From positions 1,178,001 through 1,242,000 of the forward strand of contig OU452201.1 in assembly GCA_911728435.2 (NCBI GenBank): a DNA stretch of 64,000 nucleotides. Reading direction: 5' to 3'. Positions 39,201 through 50,900 of this stretch are shown in pieces. The DNA comes from Apoderus coryli. Its lineage: Eukaryota > Arthropoda > Insecta > Coleoptera > Attelabidae. The notes below the pieces were generated by a model that saw only the letters and a list, made by a program, of their open reading frames with translations, was not told where the DNA came from and did no database searches. The number at the start of each line of letters is the position of its first letter. The first letter of the stretch is position 1. The position numbers were made by a program, and so were the translations under genes.

Positions 39201-42200
39201 GCAACAATTAGTTACGGCGTGTGACAGCGCAGTGAAAGCTGCTCAAAATTTATCTGAGGATTTGGCCGCAGTGTCTTCAGCTGCCACCATCACGCATAAG
39301 GTTAGAAAGCTGAGCCTTTGTGCAGCCTCCTGAAGCTGCTATGTTGGTATCATTGAGTTAGTTTTGTATAATTTTAGGGGTTGACTAAGACAAACTGGGG
39401 AGATATCGACAATAGACCTCTCAGCATTCTTATTTCTTTCCCATGAAAATATTCGCAAGATTTGAGATCTTGCTTATATTAACTCTTAAAGCTAGTTCCT
39501 CGAAGAATTTAAACATAGTTGGTACTCTAAGATTCTATTCACTTTCATTTGCAGCAAGTGGAAATCCTGAAGAAAATCGTCGAAATATTGGTAAATGCTT
39601 CACTGCCAATACCGCGTTATTTCTTCCAAGTACTTCAATCGACCAGTGTAAAATTAGCGATTTCACCACAACCCAGAGTGTTGGGCGAATTTATCAGTGT
39701 CCAAGCTGGTTCGCAATTGGCTGTTAAAGTTGAGGGTGTTATCCAGCACGGGATGCAACCGGGGCGTTTTCGAAGAATTGAAGAGGTTGTCATAAACGTT
39801 TCCTCACAGTTACAGAATATTGCTAAGAGTAAAGACAATAATCTTGTGGATCCGAAGGTAGGTTAAGCGAAACATTATTACTTGAAAATAGATCTTAAAG
39901 TAACTTTGTATTTCAGCTCATGGAACAAATCGCAGTACTCACTCAAACTGTGGCACCGCACAAGGATTTCTTTTCCGCTCAATTTCTTTTAGCGTTTCCA
40001 CGAGGCGGTCAATATTTATTGACTGTGGAAGCTTCAGTGACTGATGAACACAACAATTTGTGGAAAACAGGTCCGAAATCCACATTGACGGTTAAAGTGC
40101 AGGAAGAAGCTAAAGTTGCACCCATTTCAATGCCTGGCATGTCCAATACAGCTAATGTGTAAGTAGTTTATTTCCGAACATGTTGATGTTTTCCAATTCA
40201 AACATTTATTGAGAATTTTTGTACTTTATGAACGAGAGTAACTTTAGTTTTATTGAATAATTCAAGTTCTGTAGTCTCCTCTAGGCAAAACACGCTCAGA
40301 TTTGTTATTTATATTTTACATAAAAAATTGCAAAGTACAATAATTGAAGACCTAAGTGGATAAAGGAGCTATGTCGCAAAATCAAAGTTTTGAGAAAAAT
40401 GCAATAAACTGTCTTTATTTGGAACTTTTTTTAAATTTAGTTTATTAAAATTTTTGAAATATGTTAATTAAATATATAAAAGGTACTATTTTTTTAGCAA
40501 CCTTTAGTTTGTAAAAAGTGGTAATTTTTCAAAAAAAAATAGATTTAATGTACATAACACCTGTATCTACCACCAAAGATTAATCTACACAATAGATATT
40601 CAGCGTATATGGGAAATAAAACAAAAATTGAAACTGTCTCGACACGAGCTACATCTATTAGAAAAACATGCAACCATGGAAATTATGGAAATTGTAGATG
40701 GCGTTATATGTATTGTGTTGAAATAAAATAATCATATGGGCAATGTTAGACAAGGACGAGTATACTTTCCCCTACGAGGTGGGAGTTTGTTTTTATATTA
40801 TAGGTATCATATATGTACTACTGTGCAGCAGTGTTTTTTGTCGGGTATTATAAAATTATATGGTATACGTATACCTATCTACGCAAAGATTAATGTGTAT
40901 GGACGAAAATAAAAGAAATTACTATAATAGTATAAATATACAGGGCTGGTTTATTAAATGTTTTAGACAATAATTTTAAATGACTAAAATAATATTATTT
41001 TAGTCATTTAATTTTAAATTTCGGATATAAGGATGCATCAAAAAGTTATATTTAAATTAACGAAATTTGGCGTTATAGATAGGACTTCCGGTTATTACCT
41101 GATTCAGTTTTAAGGATCAAACTCAAACAGCAGATTCAACTTGTCGTTAACATTATGAAAAAATAAATCTCAGAGGCGGGTAAATTAAAGGGGCATACAG
41201 GCGTGAAATGCTACCCTAACTTTTTTATGCACATTTTTTGCGTGTGTTTCAATTCGGAGATGTAAAATCTAACAAATTATATACGTAATAAATGCATCCT
41301 TCTGTGATATTGATATCGTTATCGCGTAATATCGATTTTAAGAAATGTTAATATTAAAAAGGCTGTGCTTTTTACAAGTTGCTGAAGTAAATAAGGTTTG
41401 AAATTTCCAGCATGACAATAATTATTTAAAAAAATACGGTTTCGAAATGCAGGATGTAAAAAATTAGAATTTTTAATCTGTTTTTAATGAAAATTTAAAT
41501 CTATTGAGAAATATGGTTCAGGGTTTTTGTGAAATGTATTTTACTCCAAAGATTCTACTCATCGATTATAACCGAATTAATTTACTCAAAAATATCTATA
41601 CTAGTAAAATAACACAATTATCACAATTAGGTTCAAATTCTGCAACGCCGAATTGAAAAAAAACTTACAGTCTCCCTAATATTGGTTTTTGTGCAATGAT
41701 CATAAAACTTTAAAAAACTAACGATTTATGTAGATTGTATTGTTAACACGTTTCGTAAAAAGCTTTAAAAACCCACCAACAGGGTGTTAAAAGTATCACG
41801 ACAATAACTTTTTTCATGTTTTAACAAGTACAATCGTCTGCTTCAGATTGATCCTTAAAAACTGAATAACAGTTTCTCTATATAAAAAAATAAAACTCGT
41901 AAATATCATCCCCAAACATTTAATTTGAATACAATTACATAACACCATATTTGAAAGTAAATAAAAAAAAACAGCATTACCTAGTTTGACAGATTTGCAA
42001 ATTGCAAATCAAAGTATCTATGTATACAGGGTGTTGCATAAGTACTTGTACAAACTTTAAAGGGTGATTCTTTGACTAATTTTAAGATACAAATTTCATA
42101 TGTACATGGGTCCGCTACGGCTTGGTTTTCGAGATACAGGTAGTTCAAAAATAATATTATATTTAGGATTATATGCTTGTTCAATAGCATCGCAATTTGG

Positions 42201-45200
42201 TGCAATTCGGGATACAGGTGTATTGATGACACCAGAGCTGTCAAAAGAACTAATAAAAAATACGAAAAATAACAAAATACAAATATCATTCAAAAGACAA
42301 CAATGCACATAATAGTCGGTACCAAGCCAAATAGGTAGTAGGTAAATATAGATTTATTTTGTTTCGGGTTTGGGCTTGGCACCGACTTATTGTAATCAAA
42401 ACTACCCACCAAACGGATACATTTAATTTTACGCAGATGCTCAAAATGTTAACTTTCTTTCATTAATAGAGACCTGTGAAGTGAGCTTACCTCTTACGCC
42501 CACGTATTAAGTACTAAGTTTCAGTTATCAGTTATAATTTTTTATTTTCCAAGAAAGCGAAACGAGATATTTAAAACGGCATTGCGCCGCCCTCATGTAT
42601 ACCTCCGGGGGCGGCATCGAAAATCGCTACACGTCACAAACTTGTAAATGCTTAGAACTACCCCTATATCAAATTTCTATTTTCTATCTTTTTTGTTTCA
42701 TACCCAAAGCCCTATGTCTACCGAACTTATTATTTACCCGAAGAAACATTAAAAAGAAGTAAAATTTAAGTACCTAAACCGATAAAGTGGAACTTATACC
42801 TGATGAAGAGACAGACTATTATAATAGGTATACCTAATATAATATAGGTAGCACTGATAATTTTTTTATTATAGGTATTATAAGATCTACAACAATCTTG
42901 TTACATCTTTGCCACATTGTCTACGTGAAATATTTAGTCAAAAGTATGTTTCTATCTAAAAGCTTTTCATTTAACGATTGTTCGCCACTGATCATGGGAC
43001 TGGTCTAGTCTTGAAACATGTATGACATGGATTAAATATTATTATATTAAATTTAATTCATAGAGATTAGGCTTTTATTTCAATACTGTACTTGTAATAA
43101 ATCACCCTGTGTGTTTCTTTTACCGACGAATTGGCAACAGCACGACACACACCACATTCGCTTGTTTTTTTTTCTACCCTCCCTGCGTATCCCCTCCAGA
43201 TTAATACAGAATTTCATCAATTTCTCTCTCTGACAATACAGCATTGCCGGTGCATATCTGTTGCAAATGATCTAAATAATTGTTATACGTTGCGTTTTGT
43301 TTTTGATATTAATAAACTACAAAACGGTTTCTGGCTGTGACAATACTGCTCTATGCTTTACACGCTAGTCTACGCCACGTAGTGGCAGGCATACTTAGAG
43401 ATGTTCTGATTTTAATGCATTGGGCTGACTATCTATTGTGTAGATTAATCTTTGCTACCACAATTGGATTTAATCTAGGCGTAGTGTTGGATGAATAAAA
43501 GAGACAAGTACTTTTACTTAACGGTTTTAATATTAGAAAAAACAACAAATATCCATGACAACTTTTGCTCTTGTTTAAAAAAGCATATTTCAGATTTTCT
43601 TCTTAATTAGATTAACAAAAACCTACACAGTTTTTCTCTTCTTTTTTGGATTTGCCATATTCTCTTCCGTAACAGTTTCAAAAAACCACCTATAATCTTC
43701 CGGAACAAATTTCACTTGTTCTTTCAAGTTTTGAATTTTTTCAATAGTCAAGCCGCCTGTATTTTTTGTTCGTCTTGTTGGTCTACGTTCAGTTCTGTCA
43801 ATATTCTTTCAATCTTTCTTTTTTAAATCAACTTGTAAAAATGGCGTGTAATCACTTAAGCACGATTTATAGTAATAGTAAGCAAATTCGTTCACTCTAA
43901 TCAATTTAATATTCGGAGTCGGAGCAAACAATCAAATGGTTAATTTCTGGATACTCTGCTTTGAGCAATTTACAAAATCGTGCATGTTTCGATTTTGTAA
44001 ATTGCTGGCTATTTCGTTACTACCTCTATTTGCATCATCCTCAGTCCACGTAAAGAAGTATCATTTCTGTCCATCATGAGTGATACAATGTATGCCGAAA
44101 CTGGAGTACCACATTTGACGCAGATAAAATGCTTTTGACGTGGACAGTTTGGGTAGTGGCATAGTTTGCTGTAAATCCATAGTAATATAACAAGTTGTTT
44201 TATCTGAAAGTGGCTTTTGTCAAAAGCAAAACTTTAATTTTCTTTGTGTTCAGCAGTATTTCCACCGGCATCACATAGACACATATTTAGGATACCCAAA
44301 TGACAGATTAAATTTGGTCTCAAACAGATGACGATACATAGACTCTTTAACAAAATAGTTCTCTTCAAGATGTTTTTCTTTACAATCACCTATATACATT
44401 TAGTGCATTTCCGTTATATTTAATAATGGCGACAAAAAATTTTTCGTCTCATTTTTGTTTCTAGAGTAATGAGAAGTTTCTGCTGGAAACCTACTAATAT
44501 GCTTTAGAACATTGGCAATTACTTCCTCCGTAGTTTTGTGGGGTCTTATTTTATGCTTTCCTTGTTTAGTTGGCGTTGGAGCGGACTCTCCATTTTTTAG
44601 TTGTTTTTGTAGATTTTCTATCCTCTTTCTTCCAACTTGGTAAAGTGAGCAAAAAGCATCCTTACAGACCAGCATATTTTCTTTTTGAAAAGTTATCAAA
44701 TATTTGAACGATTATAACTTCTGTCGTTTAACATGAACTCTATGTCTTACAACTGAATGTATTTTTATGCTATTACCTTTATTGGCGGAATTCAGTTTAT
44801 CTTTCATAAGTGCCATGTTAAGAATTGTTTTGCCTCTACTCCCTATAATGGTTACCAATAAACACACTTTTTAATCACTAATAAACTGCTTATAATTTAT
44901 CAAATCCATATCAAAGACACACAAATTAGAATAAGCGGAATAATTGTTTACAAAACATAACCTAAAATTGACATGTCAGCAAAATCCATCTAAAAACACA
45001 ACGCATTCTAGTGGATAAAGGTGTTATGTTACAAAATTGTGACATAACACCTTTTCCCACTCAAATCTATGCTCCAAATGTGCGACATAGCTTCTTTATC
45101 AACTCGCAGTTTATTTAAATAGCTATGCTTTTAAATTTTAGGCCTGTTAATAGTTAGGGTAGGACCAGGGAAGTTCAAAAATTATATAAAGGCGTTTTTT

Positions 45201-45329
45201 CAAAAAATGTGACATAACACCTTTATCCACTTAGGTCTTCAATTATTACAATTTACCAAATCTTGTTTCAGAATTCTCATGCCTGAGGACAGCTTATTTG
45301 CCCGTATACAACAAAAGACACCATTGTAG
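36212..45329 (+). CDS. INTS7: Integrator complex subunit 7
   Basis: Helical-repeat subunit of the nuclear Integrator complex (snRNA 3'-end processing, promoter-proximal termination). Thirteen exons: 36212-36299, 36365-36494, 36573-36857, 37003-37249, 37321-37658, 37711-37916, 38008-38241, 38309-38559, 38731-39029, 39087-39300, 39555-39857, 39917-40158 and 45272-45329. They join in phase to 964 residues, close to the human length. Diagnostic blocks: GEQCEAIVRFPKLFEKYPFP, GNNFLRLCVQRVCQQNEKHL, VIHSNDPIARAVTLRTFGAV, HHSIRRSLDSHDMVEIEAAI, VDIPKQVNLLLSYLKNDPRW. The last exon adds only ILMPEDSLFARIQQKTPL and a stop, 5.1 kb away, because a DNA transposon fills the last intron. If that intron is kept, the next codons are GTG TAA, giving a protein 18 residues shorter. 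A poly(A) signal is at 45344. Confidence 0.95.
40976..41011. repeat. Perfect 36-base palindrome
   Basis: TTAAATGACTAAAATAAT is followed directly by its exact reverse complement ATTATTTTAGTCATTTAA, with no spacer. It lies inside the left part of the 4.9 kb transposon. It may be a replication-born fold or an old dimer junction. Confidence 0.85.
42025..43110. repeat. Possible nested MITE-like insertion inside the transposon
   Basis: The left part starts TACAGGGTGTTGCATAAG (42024 on) and has a second AGGGTGATTC word at 42062. The right part ends AAATCACCCTGTG at about 43097-43110, so CAGGGTG ends face each other about 1.1 kb apart. Between them are a 70-codon overlap of chance ORFs and AT-rich sequence. 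No coding potential is recognised, and the boundaries are tentative. Confidence 0.35.
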
Positions 45330-45645
45330 AGTAAGTGTATTAAAATAAAACGAATTTTGTATATAGTTTCATTCTTATATATTTTTAGAATACATATTAT
45401 AAATTAGAATTTTACAAATATGTAACATTTTTTAGCAAATATTTCTCTCTTTTAAATATAAATAATACTTCATTTTCCGTTATAACAGTCTTTTTTAATT
45501 CTTGTACTTATAATCCTAATAAATATAATAAACTAATGAAAAGATCAAACGCTATTAACCCGCTACCTGTCGTCATGTTATCGGAGGTAATAGCGTTTTT
45601 AAATTAATCTAAATTTATTTCATGTAACCAAATGGTTTCAATATA

Positions 45646-47349
45646 CAGGGTGTCTGTCCTACGGTGGCAACCCATTAGATTATTTCAGAACCTACTTCGA
45701 ATTGAATTTTGAAAATTTCAGTGTCTATATTGTCAAATATGCTCTACTCAAATAATATAATAGCAACGGCATAGCACTTCCGGTTATACCGGAAGTTGAT
45801 GGCAACTTTCTTATTTTAAATGTAACACCCTATATATTAGTACATTTTTGGATTCTAAATAAGATTTCAGACATATTTCATGTATCATGTCCTATACCTA
45901 ACGTCAGTCGTTTTTAACTTATATCAAGATTTATGTCAAAATTGACAGTTTAGGGCTCCATAAGAATTCCGTTTTTTCCTTGTAAATCAGTATTTAATAA
46001 TTATTTTGCAGGTATTTTCTTATCAGGTGGGATCTTCTTTTTCGAACTGACAAGACATTTTCTGATTCGTTTATACAGGGTGGTGAAAAAATTATATTGA
46101 AAACGGTTCAAGAAAAACAGTTGAAAGTCAATTTTTTCAAATGGAATGGGTATATTATTATTTTTTTATCTTCCTTAGCATTAAAAAATAAAGCAATTTT
46201 GTTATAGGTTATCATTTTCTAAAATGCATAGTTCTCGAAATATCGTCCTTTTAAATTTTTCTGCAGCGCCTACCTTTGTCTCTCTGGAAGCTAGCTAATT
46301 AATTTAGTTAAGACTAAATGGGGGTCATATCGAACAATTAAATTAGTTTTGTTATCGTTAGTTGATTAACTTTTTTTAGTTGAAAATTTATTTAGTTTAA
46401 TCTTCTGTTCATTTCTGCTGTATTATTTTAAATTTTAATCTTAGTTCGTTGTAATACTTGATTTGTATACCACCCAACCTGCTCTAAATGATTTCTCAAA
46501 ATTCTTCCTAATTTCTCTAGTCATCGTTAGCAAAAGGGGGTTTCTCTCGTTAAATACTCTACAGGTGATATTAATCACTTTATTTTATTCTCCATGAATT
46601 AATAATAAATTTATAATATCAATAAGTATTTTTCATTTTTATTAATTTGACGTTTAGTTTGACGTTAAAATGACAATAATATCATGGCTAACTAAATTAA
46701 TTAGCTAGCTTCCAGAGAGACAACGGTAAGCGCTGTAGAAAAATTTAAAATGACGATATTTCGAAAACTATGCATTTTAGAAAATGATAACCTATTACAA
46801 AATTGCATTATTTTTTAATGCTACGGAAGATAAAATAATAATAATATACCCATTCCATTTGAAAAAATTGACTTTCAACTGTTTTTCTTAAACCGTTTTC
46901 AATATAATTTTTTGACCACCCTGTATAAACGAATCAGAAAATGTCTTGTCAGTTCGAAAAAGAAGATCCCACCTGATAAGAAAATACCTGCAAAATAATT
47001 ATTAAATACTGATTTACAAGGAAAAAACGGAATTTTTATGGAGCCCTAAACTGTTAATTTTGACATAAATCTTGATATAAGTCAAAAACGACTGACGTTA
47101 GGTATAGGACATGATACATAAAATATGTCTGAAATCTTATTTAGAATCCAAAAATGTAATAATATATAGGGTGTTCCATTTAAAATAACAATGTTGCCAT
47201 CAACTTCCGGTATAACCGGAAGTGCTATACCGTTGCTATTATATTATTTGAGTAGAGCATATTTGACAATTTAGACACTGAAATTTTCCAAATTCAATTC
47301 GAAGTAGTTTCTGAAATAATTTAATGGGTTGCCACCGTAGGACACCCTG
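45646..47349. mobile_element. 1.7 kb foldback (palindromic) element
   Basis: Left arm 45646-46310 and right arm 46689-47349 are inverted copies of about 660 bases, nearly identical by eye, around a 378-base spacer. The outer ends are CAGGGTGTC and GACACCCTG next to TA (45644-45645, 47350-47351). Within each arm there is a second end-like word next to TA (ACAGGGTGGTG at about 46075, CACCACCCTGT-like at about 46920) and a third, TATAGGGTGTT. No protein is encoded. It lies between the converging ends of INTS7 and the ADGRA receptor. Confidence 0.88.
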
Positions 47350-47904
47350 TAGTATGTTCGTTCTGCTCTTCCAGTAGATTTTATCACCGAAGTCAAGGGT
47401 CGAACGTTCAGCAGCACTAACAAAAACGAGGTTAATGTAACAACCAAGAAGATAGCGCAGACAAGATATATATGAGATATAAAGATGATAGGTCACAAAT
47501 TTCTTACTTATAAAGGGCAACTATGTACGAAATCTTTGTAAAACATATGGTGTGTGAAAGGAACACCACAGACTGACAAAGTCTCTAAAACCAATTCAGT
47601 TTTCAATAGAAAATATTACCTGTATCGATATCGTCTATTCGCAAAACTGTGTTAACTCACTGAATAGCATTAGATCTCACTCTATTCGATTCTTTTATGA
47701 GAGTTTACTAAAGTTAATTTTGACGATCGACAACTTGAAAATTTAGTATAAAATACTTAGATTACTCTAAGGAAAGTAAAAAGCTACTATAAGACACATA
47801 GAAGCAATAAATGCCGTCAAAAGCAGGATAGTTACAACGATATTTAGATATCAAATCACTTGAGATCCTATTAAAATAGATACAAAGATATACACACATT
47901 TATC
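47350..47904. other. Intergenic region downstream of the adhesion GPCR
   Basis: About 550 bases with no gene recognised. An ORF at 47520-47239 is antisense shadow that runs into the foldback arm. This should include the 3' UTR of the minus-strand receptor gene. Confidence 0.45.
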
Positions 47905-50900
47905 CTAAACCGTTGTCTCTACATCATTATCACTAACATTTTCAAAGTTATCAATACTACACGATATACGATACTGTCTATTAGGAGCTGCTCGTAAGTC
48001 ACTGATACAACTAGTGACTTCTGAGTCCGATAAACACGTTTGCACTTGTCTCACTGGTTGCAACGGACCTCTACGAATCTGCTGGTACAGTTCATCTAAA
48101 TCACTCACTGAAACACTACTACTCGCCCGGCTTTGACAAGATTGCTTTAAGAAACCAACGTCCTGTGACGGATTTAAATATATTTTGTTACTTTCAATGA
48201 TTCTCTCAGGAATTTTCGCGTAGTTGGGATCATCTTCGCTGTAGATTGGGCTATTCTGTTTTCTGATATGCGTTGGCAAGAAATTACTAATATTCCGTTC
48301 TTCATTCTTACTAGGAACTAATACCTTATCTGGACTAGGTATTTTCATATTATCGAATATCGAATCCGATACATTCTCAGAACTATATTCTAACGTGCAT
48401 TGTTGGGAAACTGATCTCACAGAGTTGTGTTGTTTGGTTAGATCTTTGTTTCGTAATCGTTCAGCATTAATAACTAGTTTCTCAACTGGAATTTGGTTGA
48501 GATGGTCCAAATCATCATCGCTGTCGGAAAATATGTTGAGATTCTTTTTGTGTGGACTTTTTGTGTTACTTTGCACCGGTTCCACATGAATATTCGTGTT
48601 ATTAACTTTCGAATTTGTTCCGAACATATTATGATTTATATTCTTCGCACTGCGTCGTGGTAGCGGTGCTTCAGTTGAGAATACCGATGCAGTATCGCTA
48701 TTGATATCCCGCGGCATCTGTTTCACTATAGTATTAGTCCTTTTCAACAAATCCCGCTTCTGTTTCTTGAAAAACTTTCGCGCCACAGTACTTTGATGTG
48801 GATTATAAAATACTTCCGCAGCATTAGTTGGATTTTCGATTATATTCGGTATCATATTCGTGCGATACTGCGCTCGATGCAGTACAATTAAATTAACATT
48901 ATTAATTTTAGCACCTTGATCACTGTTAGTAACGCTAAACGAACCATTTAAACCAACAGCACCTTTGATATGTGCATTATTACTGACTAACGATTTAGTT
49001 CTGCTACTCCGTGAGCTGCGACTAGAAGAACAACGCGATTCAGCTCGAATTATTTGAGGTAACGCGGATGGTAACGCTTGCACAACTGTATCACCAACGT
49101 TTCGACTACGGAAACACTTTTTACGTACACCGCAGAAGATACCCCATTGATTTCTAACATCATTACGCGCAATGCAATAAAAAAAAATAGTGAAACACCC
49201 GAGCGTTGTTGACAACACTACGTATGCAGCGCTAAACAGTTCCGATTCATATGAAACAGTTTTGAATGGTGGTACAGTCGCAAAAGCGCAACTGAGCCAT
49301 GTTAGAATATAGATACTGACGAAAATTATCATCGCTTTTAATTGGGCAGAAGGTGCGTGTTCAGAATCGTCGATTTCACTGCTGGTAAGTGATGAAATGC
49401 TTCGAACAATACTGCGCGAATCCATATTAAGACTGGGTTCCAATAGATCAAGATCGACGTGTTCTGTAGCTTGAGTACCTTCACTTAAGTGTCCATTAGC
49501 GTCGATATTATAAATTGCACATCGGATTAATAAGAAAAAGACACATAAAAATATGATTAAGACTACAAATGGGATGTATAACGCACTTAACGCTGCTCCT
49601 GTGCGGAGGAAGCAATATTCAAGTGCTGAATATTCACGAATATTTATTGCAGCAGATAATCCACATATGATTAGTCCAATCCCGTATCCGACTAAATATA
49701 ATCCTAAAATTGGTTTTTTCACTACTATATCACCCGAAGGAAGGTCTTCGTCTTGTAAAGCACTCATTAAATCACTGTTTTTACTCAACCTTTTGTACAT
49801 TACATTAACACTAACGCATATCCATAGTAACGAACATAAGGTGAAATAATGCAACACCATTCCGATAATCTGGCATAATTTGACCTCCTCAGTCTGATAA
49901 ATTCCAAAACAATACATAAAGCATAACAAACAGATCGAGATCCATGTATTAACCAACGCATGTTTCGACTTTTTCGGCATCTGAATTGCTGCGAAATTCA
50001 TAAGATATGTCATAATACTTAGTAACAATGTCACAAATAAGATGGCACTACCAACATAGATAGCGGGATGAGACAGTTTGAATTTGGCGATGGTTTTGTC
50101 TGGTTGTAAATGCGTGATGTCCTGCATTAGACCGTAGTATCCAAAATTTTTGCAGGAAAATACAATGTGTTCTGGTAGTTCGTGGTTAAATCGACATCCG
50201 CTTGATGTCCATGAGCCATTTTGCCACCATACTGGAGTGTAAGGGGTAACTTCGAACGTTGGAAGCTGAGGAGTACGTAGCATTATGAAAATTGGTGTTT
50301 GCAGATCGTGTGCCAGTGGCAATTCAACTGAAAAAAAAAATAGAAATATAACTAGATGTTTTTGGCGACATCTAGTGTGAGCAGCCAATATCCCCGGTGC
50401 AACACTGTTCGCACACGATGGCCGGACGAGAAGCAACAACTCCATCATATCCTATTGCCAGGACTAGATACGCCCGAATTCCCTGGCGGGAGGCTTGTAT
50501 AAGCTCTTGTTAAATGTTGGAGATTTGGGTCACACTGCCTGCCGATCACCACTGATGAGTTGTGGATCAACGAAACGCCAAAAGCATGGTGGTGTGAAGC
50601 AAATTTCCAATATAACCAAAAGATATTTGAAATATTGTAAACCCGTTATGTAAAAGAACAATATAAAACTTTACAGGATTTTTTTTCATAAAATACCCTG
50701 AGAAATCATCGCCATAAATATTGCCGAGTCTTTATTAAACTCTAAGTGTAGGTATCGTGAAAGAGTTTGCACTTACCTAATTTGGCGCCAATCACCGACG
50801 AAGTCACATCTTCCTTTCCCCGCCTAGCATCCACAATCGGAAACAATTTACTAGTCGCATGTACCGATATCAAAATATTGTAAGCGATATTCGGTAGCAT

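Larger units (their letters stand above)
40340..45246 (-). mobile_element. 4.9 kb DNA transposon with terminal inverted repeats and 4-base duplication
   Basis: Ends are inverted repeats starting ATAATTGAAGACCTAAGTGG, ATAAAGG (at least 27 identical bases, similarity to about 40), flanked by TACA at 40336-40339 and 45247-45250. A second inverted subterminal copy of the GGATAAAGGTGTTATGT word lies at 45013-45050. A decayed transposase is on the minus strand: an ORF at 44699-44400 (ISRFPAETSHYSRNKNETKN), then in shifted frames FETKFNLSFGYPKYVSM, AEHKEN, DLQQTMPLPKLSTSKAFYLR, QMWYSSFGIHCITHDGQ and WTEDDANRGSNEIASNL. This resembles a transposase family widespread, mostly unnamed, in insects. A 4-base duplication fits Sola-type elements among others; the class is not settled. 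It fills the last INTS7 intron. Confidence 0.82.

Noticed and set aside
43131..43340. Protein-coding gene inside the 4.9 kb transposon
   Set aside because: Short, no homology, and the real transposase traces are on the other strand further right.
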